Assembly (NCBI RefSeq): GCF_030272615.1
Contig: NC_081406.1
Location: forward strand, 246,069,218-246,133,217
Direction of reading: 5' to 3'
DNA from: Cryptomeria japonica
Taxonomy: Eukaryota; Streptophyta; Pinopsida; Cupressales; Cupressaceae
Length of the DNA stretch: 64,000 nt
The notes below the pieces were generated by a model. That model was not told where the DNA came from. It did not search any database and was given only the letters and a program-made list of their open reading frames with translations. Shown piece by piece: positions 1-11,972 of the stretch (position 1 is its first letter; every line of letters begins with the position of its first letter). The position numbers and the translations under genes are program-made.

Positions 1-196
1 AAATTTGTCCCCTTCAATCAACCTCATTTTTTCCATTAATTAGATGAATCTATTATTATATAATGTTATCCCTTTTTCACTATATTAATATCTATTATTC
101 TAATAGTGTATCCATTTATCCATTATCTCATTTAATTCATTAAAAATATATATATTCTATTATTTATCCATTTAATAATATATTATATGCATATCA

Positions 197-1431
197 TGTT
201 GGCAAATTGGATGAATTGATTATGTGTTGCATTGATGTTTTGTCATTGATGGCAACACCGGCTGTTTTGGTTGTTTATCGGTTTCTGGTAGAGCAGTGAG
301 ATTATGATATTGATCTGGTATGCTCTGGTATGCTTCGGTTTGTGGAACTAGTTTGGATCTGTCATTCATGCTATTCAGGTATGTATCACGATCATTTGGT
401 TCGGGATTTGATGACTCATGAGCTATGATTTTTTCTAGTAAGCCTTTTGGTCACCAGTAAGGATTTTATCGGCAGAGCTTTGTTGAAGATATTTTGATGC
501 ACTTGATAAGTGGTTTTGGTGCAGCTTCTAGATGGATTTCGGGATGTTGATGGTTATCTTGTTCATGTTCATGTTGATCGGTGGTGTTGGATTTGGATTT
601 AGACCTAATGTTATCTTATTTTGCTAGGTTATGGACCGGTTTATGTAACATGTTGGTGGATGATCCCGATGCATTTTCAGTTGGATCTATTGATTGGATT
701 ATGTTATTTCGGTCTTAGGCTGACTTGGTTGATCATTGGATTGTGGGTTTATGTTATGAATTTATTATATTATCTTTTAGGTGGACGACATAATTATTTA
801 GGTCTCGGGTTGGTATAAATATGATTTAAGATCTCTTTGTAGATCATGGGCATATTCATGGGTTTTGGGGATATAGAATTATCTGTGTGCAAATAAGGTT
901 GTAAATATATGCAGAGGTTTTGATTGATCATAGGTGATCGAATTGGGTTGGTGAAAGAGGTTTAATACCTCTGGTACTGGGCTTAACTAGAAGTGTATTC
1001 AGGCATAGGAGATGTTATTCTTGCAGTTCACTCTTCTTTCTGGATTGTAGTCTGGATTTATTTTGTATTCAGTGAGGCTCCTTTTGTGATGAGCAGTGCA
1101 CTCTAGGTTGTTGGCCTTCCTGCATGTGCAGGCCCCTCTTTATGTATTCACATACTTACTACAAAAGTATTATCTGACTGTGGGTAGGCTTCCCACCGTG
1201 GTTTTTCCCTTTACCGAGTTTTCCACATGCAAATCTTGGTGTTATCTTTTGTGAATGGTTGGTAAATGTTATGTGGATTATATTTGTGCTTAACCGTTAT
1301 ATCTAGTATTCTGGTATTTGTTTTATGTATTCCGGTAATAAGGTTTTAATGCTTAAAGTTCTATAATATGTTAACAACTGATTCACCCCCCCCCCCCTCA
1401 GTTGTTCATCGGTTATCTGATTTGTCTAACA
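197..1431 (+). repeat. 5' LTR of copia element 1
   Basis: This 1235 bp direct repeat starts TG and ends CA. A TATAAAT box lies at 814-820 and marks the likely U3/R promoter region. A run of about 14 C lies at 1385-1397, shortly before the LTR end; the same C tract recurs in the other copia LTRs of this window. The start is fixed by the target duplication at 192-196 and the end by the primer site that follows. Confidence 0.93.
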
Positions 1432-1433
1432 AT

Positions 1434-1445
1434 TGGTATTAGAGC
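1434..1445 (+). other. Primer binding site, initiator-Met tRNA type
   Basis: The sequence TGGTATTAGAGC starts three bases after the LTR end. It differs by one base from TGGTATCAGAGC, the usual plant copia site complementary to the 3' end of initiator methionine tRNA. Confidence 0.85.
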
Positions 1446-1487
1446 ATGGTCCTCTCTACAGAAGCTTAACCACTTGAGGAAGATCCT

Positions 1488-2649
1488 ATGGCATCTAATA
1501 GTTCAAGTTCATCTAGTTCATCTACAGCTGTTTTTCGGAGAGAAACTCATAGGCTTGATGGAACAAATTATAGAGTATGGAAGATTCAGATGGAGACTCA
1601 TCTGAGATGTCTTGGTAAGGAGATTTGGGAGATCACTAAGAAAGGATATATACCTCATAATCTGGCATCTAGAAATCCTCCTTCGGTGGGCTTGGATAAG
1701 GACATTGAAAATGATTGTAGAGCTAGAGAAGCCCTTTTGTGTGCACTTCCTGATCAGCAAGTTATGGGACTAACCGACAAATCAACTGCAAAGGCTATAT
1801 GGGATAAATTGGAGACTTTGAATGAAGGTGACCCTACTTTTAAAATTTCTAAACTTGATGGTTACCGAGTGAGATATGAGAACCTGAAGATGGAAGAAGA
1901 TGAAAGGATTACTGCTTTTATGGAGAGTTAATGAAATTGTTCTGGGAAATCAGTGTTGTGGTGGATCTCTAAGTGAAGATGAAATAGTTTCTAAAGTATT
2001 GAGATCTTTGCCATCAGCTTATAAGATGAAGACCACTGCAATTAATGAGTTGAGAACAATGGAAAACACCTCTTTTAATAGGGATACCTTGGTTGGGAAG
2101 TTATCTGCTTTTGAGCTTGAGGAATTTGGTCCTTCTAGAGTTTCAAAATTTGAACCTACTTTTCATGCATCTACATCATCTATGAGCAAGAGTGATTGGA
2201 AAGCCTTATATGCTAAGGAACTGGAGGAAATGAGGAAAGAAGATGAGGATTTTGAGCAACTTGAAGCCATATTTGCTAGAAGAGTACCTAAAGGTCCGAC
2301 AGGAAGTAAGTATGAAGGAAAATCACCTTTTAAATGTTTCACATGTAATAAGATAGGTCATTTTGCATCTAGATGTCCTAAAAGGAATTCAAGATTTGAG
2401 AAAAGAGCTAGAAGATCTATTAAGCCTAACCATGATTATCAGAACAAGCATAAGTACAAGAGGAACAAAGACAAATCATGCTACTATGCGGATGAGGAAG
2501 GTGTGACTGATTCTCATGATGAACCGGCACAAGATTCAGCTAGTGGATCCGGTAATGGAAAGGAATGGGTATTCTTAGCTATCAAGGAAGATGATCCAGT
2601 ACCTAAGGAAAAGGATCTTGCGGCTAAAGTTGAAGACAAGGATGAATAG
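1488..2649 (+). pseudogene. gag: Copia gag (capsid and zinc-knuckle nucleocapsid), frameshifted
   Basis: Gag packages the element RNA into cytoplasmic particles. The frame opens at the ATG at 1488 with a Ser-rich start, followed by an RLDGTNYRVWKIQ segment typical of the copia gag N-terminus. A stop at 1929 ends that frame, and coding continues in another frame from about 1960 to 2649, so one indel lies near 1925-1960. A CCHC knuckle (CFTCNKIGHFASRCP) is encoded near 2336-2380, followed by a Lys/Arg-rich tail. The last codon is TAG at 2647, where the sister element has TGG just before its protease. Confidence 0.88.
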
Positions 2650-3654
2650 GTGATAGACAGTAGATGTTCACATCATATCTATCTCTACAAGAATTTGATG
2701 GTGGTTTGGTTAGATTTGGAGATGACAAAGCATGCATGATCAAGGAAAGAGGAACTATATCATTGGATGGTAAGCATGATACTGATAATGTTTATTATGT
2801 TGAAGGTTTAAGACATAATATTTTGAGTGTAGGACAGTTGGTGGATAAGGGATTTCAGTTACAATTCAAGGATGGAAAATACAAGATTATCAACAGATCT
2901 AGATTGGAGATTGCAACCGGTACTCAGACTAAAGGTAACATCTTTCATTTGAACTCTGGTGAGAAGATATGTTTGATTGCACAAATTAATGAGAGTTGTC
3001 TATGGCATAAGATTTTTTCATGTGAATTTTGATTGCATTGTAAAGATCAGTCCTACTAACGCAGTTAGAGATATACCTAACATTGTGAAGCCCTATAATC
3101 CGGTATGTAAGGAATGTCAAATGGGAAAGCAAGTCAGAACTTCTTTTAAGAGTATACAAGACAAATTTAATGGTGTTCTTGATCTTACTCATACTAATTT
3201 GTGTGGTCTTGCTAGAATCAAAAGTTTTTAGGGTGATAGATATTTTATGCTAATCATTGATGATTATTCTAGAATGATGTGGGTTACTTTTCTAAGGGAG
3301 AAATCTAAAGCATTTGAAAAGTTTAAAATCTTTAAAGCTAAAGTTGAGATAGAGATGGGATTGAAGATTAAATGCTTAAGGTCTGGTTAGGGTGGAGAAT
3401 TCACATCTGGTGAATTTAACAGTTATTGTGAAAAGAATGGGATAAGGAGATAGTTATCTACACCCCGGACACCTCAGCAGAATGGAGATGTTGAAAGGAA
3501 GAACATAACTATCTTGGACGTGGCTAGAAACTATGATGATGGAAGTTAATCTACCTCATATCTACTGGAGAGAAGTTGTGAGCACGACAATATACACATT
3601 CAACAAAGTTCATATCAAAGGAGACATTTGTAAGACACCTTATGTGAAGCAGTC
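2650..3654 (+). pseudogene. pol: Copia protease and integrase, 5' part, with several stops
   Basis: This part matures the polyprotein and inserts the cDNA. The aspartic protease motif reads DSRCSHH, where the intact family has DSGCSHH, so the active-site glycine is lost. A segment of the protease region present in the sister element is missing just after it. The GAG-pre-integrase zinc finger follows near 2990-3130 and is frameshifted around 3010-3020. The integrase core is recognisable (YSRMMWV, the GGEF region, TPQQNG) but carries TAG stops at 3229, 3388 and 3451. Each replaces a CAG that the sister element at 8609-17006 retains. The frame is then interrupted by the nested LTR at 3655. Confidence 0.88.
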
Positions 3655-4423
3655 ACCGGTGAAGAGGGACCTCAAGGAGATCAGTCCAAACTGATCAGCA
3701 AGAGTAAACACAATGGAAACACATAGACATGATGGAGGCAATGCAGAACAAATAGTTTTTATTGCATGAAATTTGATGACATCCAACCAATAACAACCGG
3801 GTCACAACATACTGACACATAGACCTGGTAGAATAGGTCACACTAGGACCTTGAATCGAAAGATCTATCTTCTAGGCACAGTCTATCTCTGATTGATTCT
3901 AATTGATCCTCCATTATTAGATTCTAAATGTATATTGATCAAAAGGATCCAGTCAACCCATAAGGGATCGAAACCCGAAAAATAAGACCAAACATGCAAA
4001 ATGAACAAGGTCGGCCTCCGCCAAGAGATTCCTCCAGAAAATCCAAAGGATGAAACGTAGAAGGTCAGCCACATGCCAAGAAACATCGAGATCAACGTCC
4101 AAGGCTCTGCAAGATTTGGAATGGGTTCTGGTAGATAACCAGAATAGGTCACAAGCAACCGGTAACAAAGGATCAACCAGTAACAAGAAACTGTCATGGA
4201 AACCAATAGCGATATCTTGTCAGAAAGTGATCCAAATGAGATGTGGTTTGAAAGCAAGAAAGATGATCAAGTCTTCAAGTAGAATCCAACTCCATGGGAT
4301 CCGGTGAGCCAAAACCAGGACACACAAAAAGGAAAACTGAAACTGCAAATAGAAAACAAAACAGAAAAGAAAATGTTTTTAGTTGATGCAAGATTGTTGT
4401 GAACTGGGGATGCTCCTGCATCA
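3655..4423 (-). mobile_element. Solo LTR nested in copia element 1, minus orientation
   Basis: A 769 bp block absent from the sister element interrupts the integrase. It is bounded by TTATG at 3650-3654 and 4424-4428, a perfect 5 bp target duplication. It begins TG and ends CA, and its termini are weak inverted repeats (TGAAGCAG and, on the other strand, TGATGCAG). No internal coding region or second LTR is present, so a solo LTR left by LTR-LTR recombination fits best. Minus orientation is inferred from an AATAAA-like signal when read on that strand. A small non-autonomous LTR element is the alternative. Confidence 0.8.
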
Positions 4424-4700
4424 TTATGAGTTATTGTTTGGTCATACACCTACAGTTAAGTATTTTAGAATCTTTGGTAGTAAGTACTATATCAAAAGAG
4501 ATGGTTTCATTGGAAAGTTTGATCCTAGATGTGATGAAGGGATATTTCTTGGTTATTCTAATGAAAGCAAAACATATAGATGTTATAACAAATGATTGCA
4601 GAAAATTGTGGAGAGGACTAATGTCAAGGTGGAGGAAATGAACAGAAGTCAAATCAGAACTTATGAAGAAAATTGGCAATGGAAATGATCATAACTAAAC
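4424..4700 (+). pseudogene. pol: Copia integrase, 3' part
   Basis: The integrase resumes right after the duplicated TTATG. It encodes the conserved region around GHTPTVKYFRIFGSKYYIKR and then FDPRCDEGIFLGYSNESK, matching the sister element closely. A stop follows near 4593, where the sister has an arginine codon (AGA against TGA here). The segment cannot be expressed as a functional protein. Confidence 0.85.
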
Positions 4701-4859
4701 TAGTAGCACCTACACCAGAATAGAATGTTGAACCAGTTACTTCGACAGTATCAGAAAATTCAACAGTAACTAAAGATCAAAGCAGAGGAACAGAAAATCA
4801 GAAGACTCCTAAGTATGTTAGGTTAAATCATTCAGAAAATCAGATCATTGGAGACAAGA

Positions 4860-6400
4860 ATAAAGGAGTGATGACAAGAAGAATGGTGGTAGCTGATGAG
4901 GTATGTTTAATTTCTCAAATTGAATCGGCATCAGTAATTGAAGCATGTAAAGATTAATGTTGGATAAAAGCTATGGAAGAGGAATTAGATTAGATAGAAA
5001 AGAATAATACATGGACTTTAGTTCCCTGGCCTAAAAATAAGAATGCTATTGGGACTAAATAGGTTTTTAGGAATAAATTGAATGAAGATGGACAAATTGT
5101 GAGGAATAAGGCTAGATTGGTTTGTAAAGGATATTCTCAGAAGGAAGGAATTGATTATGATGAGACTTTTGATCTGGTAGCTAGGATTGAAGCTGAGAGA
5201 TTATATTTTTTTTATGTTTCCCATAAGAACTACAAGGTTTATCAGATCGATGTTAAGTGTGCATTTCTTAATGGAGATCTTGAAGAGGAAGTTTACATTG
5301 TGCAACCCGATGGATTTTTGCTTTCAGATGACAAAAACATGGTTTGCAAGTTAAGGAAAGCTTTATATGGATTGAAACAAGCCTCTAGAGCCTGGTATGC
5401 AAGATTGGATAAATATATTTTGAAGCTTGGTTTCACTAAAGGTAATGTTGACAGTAATTTATATTATAAGATCACTGATGATGACATATTGATTGTTGAA
5501 GTCTTTGTTGATGATATCATTTTTGGAGGTGAGGATAAGTTATGTATGGAATTCTCTGATAATAGGAAGAATGAATTTGAGATGTCTATGATTGGGAAAT
5601 GAAATTTTTCTTAGGTTTGCAGATTACTCGAACTGATAAAAGTATTTTCATCTATCAAACTAAGTATGCTAGGGAGTTGTTGAAGAAATTTGGTATGGAA
5701 AATTCTAAATAGGTTGGTACTCCTATGGTTACAAGGGAGAATTTGACTAAGATAGATGCATTAGCACCAGTAAATTCTACAAGGTACAAGTTTATGATTG
5801 GAGGTTTGATATATCTGACTCAGACTAGACCGGATACAATGAACACAGTTTGTATTGTATCAAGATATCAGAGTGATCCTAGAGATAATCATGAGTGTGG
5901 TAAAAAGGATTTTTCAGGTATTTGCAAGGAACAACTAAATATGGTTTGTGGTATCCTAAAAATGATGATTTTACACTATGTGTATATACAGATGCAGATT
6001 TGGCTGGAGATGTTGATGACCGGAAGAGCACATCCGGTGGAGTTTTCTTTCTTAAAAAGAAACTTGTTTCATGGATCAACAAGAGGCAATCATCTACCCC
6101 TTTATCTACTACTGAAGTTGAGTATGTTGTTGTTGCTACTAACTATACACAAGTTCTATTGATGAAGTAAATGTCGAAGGATATAAGGGTGGATTGTAAT
6201 GAACCGGTAGTAATTCACAGTGATAACTTTGCTGCTATTGACATATCAAAGAATCTGATATTTCATTCTAGGACAAAGCACATATCTATCAAGTACAACT
6301 TTTTGAAGGAGAAGGTGGAAACAAATGAATTCAGACTGGTTTATGTGAATACTAAAGAGTAGATTGTAGATATCTTCACTAAATGTTTGCCTAAGTAATC
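4860..6400 (+). pseudogene. pol: Copia reverse transcriptase and RNase H, multiply broken
   Basis: This region would copy the RNA into DNA and remove the RNA strand. Recognisable reverse transcriptase blocks are [17 protein letters not shown] near 5106, [14 protein letters not shown] near 5250, [13 protein letters not shown] near 5358 and the catalytic FVDDIIFGG near 5503-5530. RNase H blocks include YTDADLAGD near 5983, RKSTSGGVFFL near 6022 and IHSDNFAAIDISKN near 6211. Stops at 4956, 4991, 5060, 5600, 5710, 6168 and 6360 and at least one frameshift (about 5900) break the frame. Several of these replace codons that the sister element keeps. Confidence 0.9.
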
Positions 6401-6828
6401 ATTTGAGTACTTCAGAGATAGATTGGGGGTTTCTGCCCCTTCGGTAGAGACCTGAGTGATGTTGAATGGCATCAATTCCGTATGCATTTATAGAGCTACT
6501 ATTCATTCTAGATTGATGTGTTGGTGCTACTACTCGGGGGGAGTAGTCAGATGTGTGGTTCAGTGGATTTATGATTTTTCTTTGAAATTTTTGTCACATT
6601 TTTGGCATTGATGTCAAAGGGGGAGAGATGTATGTGAAAAACAGAGCTTAACAAAATATCAGTCAAAGTGAGATCAGAGCTTAACAGGGATATCATTCAT
6701 AGGGGGAGTTTGTTAACTTCATTGTAATATCATCTTATGGGAGATTGTTGGTTGTCTTCCTTTGGGGGAGACTTGTTTGGAATTTCTTGGCACTTGGATG
6801 TTTTCCACATCTAGTGTTGACATCAATA

Positions 6829-6842
6829 CCAAAGGGAGAGAT
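6829..6842 (+). other. Polypurine tract of copia element 1
   Basis: The purine-rich run AAAGGGAGAGAT directly abuts the TG of the 3' LTR at 6843, the expected place for the plus-strand primer. A similar purine run (AAAGGGGGAGAGATG) occurs about 220 bp upstream near 6616. Confidence 0.8.
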
Positions 6843-8074
6843 TGTTGGCAAGGTGGAGGAATTGATTATGTGCTGCATTAATGTTTTGTCATTGATGACA
6901 ACACCGACTATTTTGGTTGTTTACCAGTTTCCGATAGAGCGGTTGGATTATGATATTGATCCGGTATGCTCTGGTATACTTTGGTTTGTGGAATTGGTTT
7001 GGATCTGTCATTCATTCTATTCAGATATGTATCACGATCAGTTGGTTCAGGATTTGATAACTCAAGAGCTATCATTTGTTCTAGTAATCCTTTTGGTCAC
7101 CGATAAGGGTTTTACCAGCAGAGCTTTGTTGAAGATCTTTTGATGCACTTGATAAGTGGTGTTGGTGCGGCTTCTAGATGGCTTTCAGGATGTTGATGGT
7201 TATCTTGTTTGTGTTCATGTTGATCGGTGGTGTTGGATTTGGGTTCCTACCTAATGCTATCTTATTCTGGTAGGTTATGGACCAGTTTATGTAATGTGTT
7301 GGTGGATGATCCCAATGCGTTTCTAGTTTGATCTATTGATTGGATTATGTTATTTTGGTCTTAGGCCGACTTGGTTGATCAGTGGATTGCGGGTTTATGT
7401 TTTAAATTTATTGTATCATCTTTTATGTGGCCGACCTAATTGTTTAGGCCCAGGTTGGTATAAATACGATGTAATATCTCTTTGTAGATCATGGGCATAT
7501 TCATGGGTTTTTGGGATATAGGATTATATGTGTGCAAATAAGGTTGTAATCATATGCAGAGGTTTTGGTTAATCATAGGTGGTCGAATTGGGTTTGTGAA
7601 AGAGGTTTAAGACCTCTAATATTGAGCTTAACCGGAATTGTATTCAGGCATAGGAGATGTTATTCTTGCAATTCACTCTTCTTTCCAGATTGTAGTCTAG
7701 ATTTATTTTGTAGTCAGTGAGGCTCCTTTTGTGATGAACAATGCGCTCTAGGTTGTTTGCCTTCCTGCATGTACAGGCCCCTCTTTATGTAATCACATAC
7801 TTACTGCAGAAGTATTATCTTACTATGGGTAGGCTTCCCACCATGGTTTTTTCTCTTTACCGGGTTTTCCACGTACAAATCTTGGTGTTATATTTTGTGG
7901 ATGGTCGATAATGGTTTGTGGATTATAATTGTGCTTAACTGTTATATTTGCTATTTTGGTATTTGGTTTATGTATTCTGGTAATAAGGTTTTAATGCTTA
8001 AAGTTTTATAATTTGTTAACAACTGATTCACCCCCCCCCCCCAGTTGTTCACCGGTCATCCGAGTTGTCTAACA
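6843..8074 (+). repeat. 3' LTR of copia element 1
   Basis: This 1232 bp LTR pairs with the one at 197-1431 along its whole length, including the TATA region and the C tract (about 8031-8042) near its end. The two copies differ at many positions, so the insertion is not recent. It is followed by the target duplicate TATCA at 8075-8079. Confidence 0.93.
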
Positions 8075-8079
8075 TATCA

Positions 8080-8608
8080 TTCCTAATCTTTATTGCATTA
8101 CCCAATCCATCCCCTATTTATCATTTTTCATGTCCATCTATTATACTCACCTAATGTATATGGGACCAACATCTCCAATCCAATCTTTTATCCTACATAT
8201 ATCCTACAATCTAGATCCACCCTGAGGACAACTATAAAAACATTGCTTCCTCTCATATTTTGGCATCCATTGTTTTGCATCTTTTGATATATTTAGTGCA
8301 TTCTTGCATTTTGTTTTCTTGATAAATCTTGCATCTTTGATTACTTTGCATTCATCTTGAAATATTCATTCTTCATAACTTCTTGTGCTTAGTGTTAAAA
8401 TAATCTCAGAGCACAAATATTAATTGCAAAACCTTGAAGATAGAAGGGAAATGGAGTCAGAAATCCATTTGCATGCATGTGTGTTTTAATTAGTTTTTGT
8501 TTTTTTGCATGTGTGTGTGTTTGGCAGATACGTCATTGTTGGATGTTGAAAATACTTGGATCTTTATCTATAAGATCGCAGACAAACTTTATTTCCCTCA
8601 TCCACACT
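8080..8608. other. Gap between the two copia elements, no gene seen
   Basis: This 0.5 kb spacer is AT-rich and has no recognisable coding region. It is the original host sequence between two insertions of the same copia family in the same orientation. A short TG repeat lies at 8509-8520. Confidence 0.6.
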
Positions 8609-8613
8609 ATCAT

Positions 8614-9826
8614 TGTTGGAAATTTGGAGGAATTGATTATGTGTTTCATTGATGTTTATCATTGATGCCAACACTAGCTTATCTACCGGGCTCCGGTAGA
8701 GTGGTTGGACTTTGATGTTGATCAGGAGATTTGTCTTCGATATGTTCCGATTTGTGGAATTGGTTTGGTTCGATCATTCATGTTATTCAGATGCGTGTCA
8801 CATTCAATTGGTTCAGGATTTGGTGATTCGGAAGCTATCATATATTCTAGTAACTCTTTTGGTTATCGGTAAGGGTTCTACCGGCAGAGCTTTATTGAAG
8901 ATATTTTGATGGATTCGATAAGTGGTGTTGGTGCGACTTCTAGAAATTTTTCAGGATGTTGATGGTTATCATGTTCATGTTCCATTTGATTGGTGGCATT
9001 GCATTTGGCTTATGGCGACCTATTTTAGGTCTAGTCTACTAGGTTATGGACCGGTTTATGTAACGTGTTGGTGGATGCTCTTGATGCATTGTAGGTTAGA
9101 TTTATTGTTTGGTTAATGTTGTTTCAGTCTTAGACCAACTTAGATTATCATTGGCTTGCGGGTTGATGTAATGGATTTATTGTATTATCTTGTAGGTGGC
9201 CGACCTAATTGTTTAGGTCACGGGTTGCTATAAATATGATGTAAGATCTCTTTGCAGATAGTGGTATTGATCGTGGTTATGGGATTATCTGTGTGTGAAT
9301 AAAGTTATAATCATATGCAGAGGTTTTGGTCGATCATAGGTGATCAAATTGGGTTTGTGTAAGAGGTTTAAGACCTGCGGCATTGAGCTTAACCGGAATT
9401 GTACTCAAGCATAGGAGATGTTATTTTTGTAGTTCATTCTTATTTCTGGATTGTAGTTTGGATTTCTTTTGTAGTCAGTGAGGCTCCTTTTGTGATGAGA
9501 AGTGTGCTCTAGGTTGTTGGTCTTCCTACACATGCAGGCCCCTTATTATAATCACATACTTATTGTAGAAGTATCATCTGACTGTTGGTAGGCTTCTCAT
9601 AGTGGTTTTTCCCTTTACTGGGTTTTCTACGTACAAATCTTGGTGTTATGTGTTGTGGATGCATGATATTTGGTTTATGAATTATGTTTGTGCTTAATTG
9701 ATATATCTTCTATTCGGGCATTTTGGTTTATGCATTCCAGTAAAAAGGTTTTGTGTGCTTAAAGTTTCATAATCTATTAACAATTGATTCACCCCCCCTC
9801 TCAATTGTTCACCAGTTATCCTAACA
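8614..9826 (+). repeat. 5' LTR of copia element 2
   Basis: This 1213 bp LTR begins TGTTGGAA (TGTTGGCA in the other copies) and ends CTAACA. A TATAAATAT box lies at 9229-9237, and a short C tract (9791-9798) lies just before the end. Sequence is clearly homologous to the LTRs of element 1. Confidence 0.92.
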
Positions 9827-11400
9827 ATTGGTATCATTTTGCATCTAGATGTCCTGGGAGGAATTCAAGATTTGAGGAGAAAGCTAGAAAATATTTTAAG
9901 CCTAACCATGAATATCAGAACAAGCATAAGTATAGGAGGAACAAAGACAAATCATGCTATTATGCTAATGATTTTGATGATGAACTGACAAAAAATTCAT
10001 CTAGTGGATCCGGCAATGGAAAGGAATGGGTATTCTTGGCTATCAAGGAAGATGCTCTGGAACCTGTCATTCATAATGAAGAGAAGGCCCTTGCTTCTAA
10101 AGTTGAAGACAAGTACGAATGGGTGATAGATAGTGGATGTTCACATCATATGATTGGGGATAGAAGGAAGTTTTTATCTTTGCAAGAATTTGATGGTAGT
10201 TTGGTCAGATTTAGAGATGACAAAGCATGCATGATCAGAGGAAGAGAAACTATATCATTGGATGGTAAGCATAACAATGATAATGTTTACTATGTTGAAG
10301 GTTTAAGGCATAATCTTTTGAGTGTAGGACAGTTGGTGGATAAGGGATTTCAATTACAGTTCAAGGATGGAAAATGTAAAATCATCAACAAATCTGGATT
10401 GGAGATTGCAACTGATACTCAGACTAAGGGTAACATCTTTCATTTGAACTCCGGTGTGAAGATATGTTTGATTGCATATATTGATGAGAGTTGGCTATGG
10501 CATAAGAGGTTATGTCATGTGAACTTTGATTGCATTGTAAAGATCAGCTCAGCTAAGGCAGTTAGAGATATACATAAGATTGTGAAGCCTCATAATCTGG
10601 TGTGTACGGAATGTCAAATGGGAAAGCAAGTCATAACTTTTTTTAAGAGTATTCAAGACAAATCTAATGATATTCTTGATCTTATTCATACCGATTTATG
10701 TGATCCTACTAGAATAAGAAGTTTTCAGGGTGATAGATATTTCATGCTAATCATTGATGACTATTCTAGAATGATGTGGGTTAATTTTCTAAGGGAGAAA
10801 TCTAAAGCCTTTGAAAAATTCAAAAACTTTAAAGCTATGGTTGAGACAGAGACAGGATTGAAAATCAAATGCTTAAGATCCGATCAGGGTGGTGAATTCT
10901 CATCCAGTGAATTTAACAATTATTGTGAGAAACATGGGATAAGGAGACAGTTGTCTACAACCTGGACACCTCAGCAGAATGGTGTTGTGGAAATAAAGAA
11001 CATAACTATCCTAGATGCAGCTAGATCTATGATGATGGAAGCTAATTTGCCACATATTTATTGGAGAGAAGTTGTGAGCACAACGATGTACACATTCAAC
11101 AGAGATCATATCAAAGGAGACATTGGTAAGACACCTTATGAGTTATGGTTTGGTCATACACCTACTGTTAAGTATTTCATAATATTTGGTAGTAAATGTT
11201 ATATCAAAAGAGATGATTCCATTAGAAAGTTTGATCCTAGATGTGATGAAAGAATATTTCTTGGTTATTCAAATGAAAGCAAAGCATATAGATGTTATAA
11301 CAAGAGATTGCAGAGAATTATGGAAAGCGCTAATGTGAAGGTGGATGAGCAGTACAGAGATCAATCAGAACTTATGAGAGAGAACCGGAAGTGCAAATGA
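9827..11400 (+). pseudogene. pol: Copia gag remnant, protease and integrase, gag 5' part deleted
   Basis: After the LTR the sequence reads ATTGGTATCA, the start of the primer site, then jumps directly into the second half of the gag zinc knuckle (HFASRCPGRNSRFEE). All upstream gag is missing. The frame is then open to 11400. It encodes an intact protease motif (WVIDSGCSHHM near 10118), a GAG-pre-integrase finger (HKRLCHVN near 10501) and an integrase core (IDDYSRMMWV near 10755, SDQGGEF near 10878, TPQQNG near 10966). The apparent open frame upstream of 9827 runs in from the LTR without an ATG and is not meaningful. Translation could not start normally here. Confidence 0.9.
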
Positions 11401-11972
11401 TCAATAACTAAATTGGTAAAACTTGTACTAAAACATAATGTTGAACCAGTTACTCCATCGGTATCAAAAAATTCAACAGTCACTGAAGATTAGAGCAGAG
11501 AAATAGAAAGTCAGAAGACTCCTAGGTATGTAAGGTTGAATCATTTAGAAAATCATATCATTAGAGACAAGAGAAAAGGGGTGATGACAAGGAGAAGGTT
11601 GGCATCTCAAGAGGTATGTTTAATTTCTCAAACTGAACCAGCATCAGTAGATGAAGCATGTAGGGATGAATGTTGGATGAAAGTTATGGAAGAGGAATTG
11701 GATCAGATAGAAAATAACAAAACATGTACTTTAGTTCCCCGATCTAAAAATAAGAATGTTATTGGAACTAAATGGGTTTTTAGAAAAAAATTGAATGAAG
11801 ATGGACAAGTTGTGAGGAACAAAGCTAGATTGGTATGTAAAGGATATTCTTAGAAGGAAGGAATTGATTATGATGAAACTTTTTCTCTGGCAGCTAGGAT
11901 TGAAGCTATGAGAATATTTCTTTCTTATGTTACCCACAAGAAATACAAGGTTTATCAGATGGATGTTAAGTG
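11401..11972 (+). pseudogene. pol: Copia reverse transcriptase, N-terminal part
   Basis: Continuing the polyprotein of element 2, this stretch encodes the linker and the first reverse transcriptase blocks (WMKVMEEELDQIENN near 11674, GTKWVFRKKLNEDGQ near 11765, [10 protein letters not shown] near 11821). A TAG at 11851 replaces a CAG codon. The frame reaches VYQMDVKCV at 11968 and is cut by the nested LTR. Confidence 0.85.

Larger units (their letters stand above)
192..8079 (+). mobile_element. Ty1/copia retrotransposon 1, both LTRs, decayed
   Basis: This is a complete but inactive Ty1/copia element. The 5' LTR (197-1431) and 3' LTR (6843-8074) both begin TGTTGGCA and end TAACA. The host bases TATCA occur directly outside both ends (192-196 and 8075-8079), a perfect 5 bp target duplication that proves a single insertion event. 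Internal order is primer site, gag, protease, integrase, reverse transcriptase, RNase H, polypurine tract, the order that defines copia. The body carries many stops and frameshifts and is split by a nested solo LTR at 3655-4423. It is clearly the same family as the element at 8609-17006, which helps to locate the lesions. Confidence 0.95.

Noticed and set aside
3883-4257. 124-codon minus-strand frame in the nested block
   Set aside because: It lies wholly inside a solo LTR, has no family features and is probably chance.
9784-9837. Start of the long open frame of copia element 2 at 9784
   Set aside because: The frame runs in from the LTR and primer site without an ATG. Real gag-pol homology begins only at about 9838.
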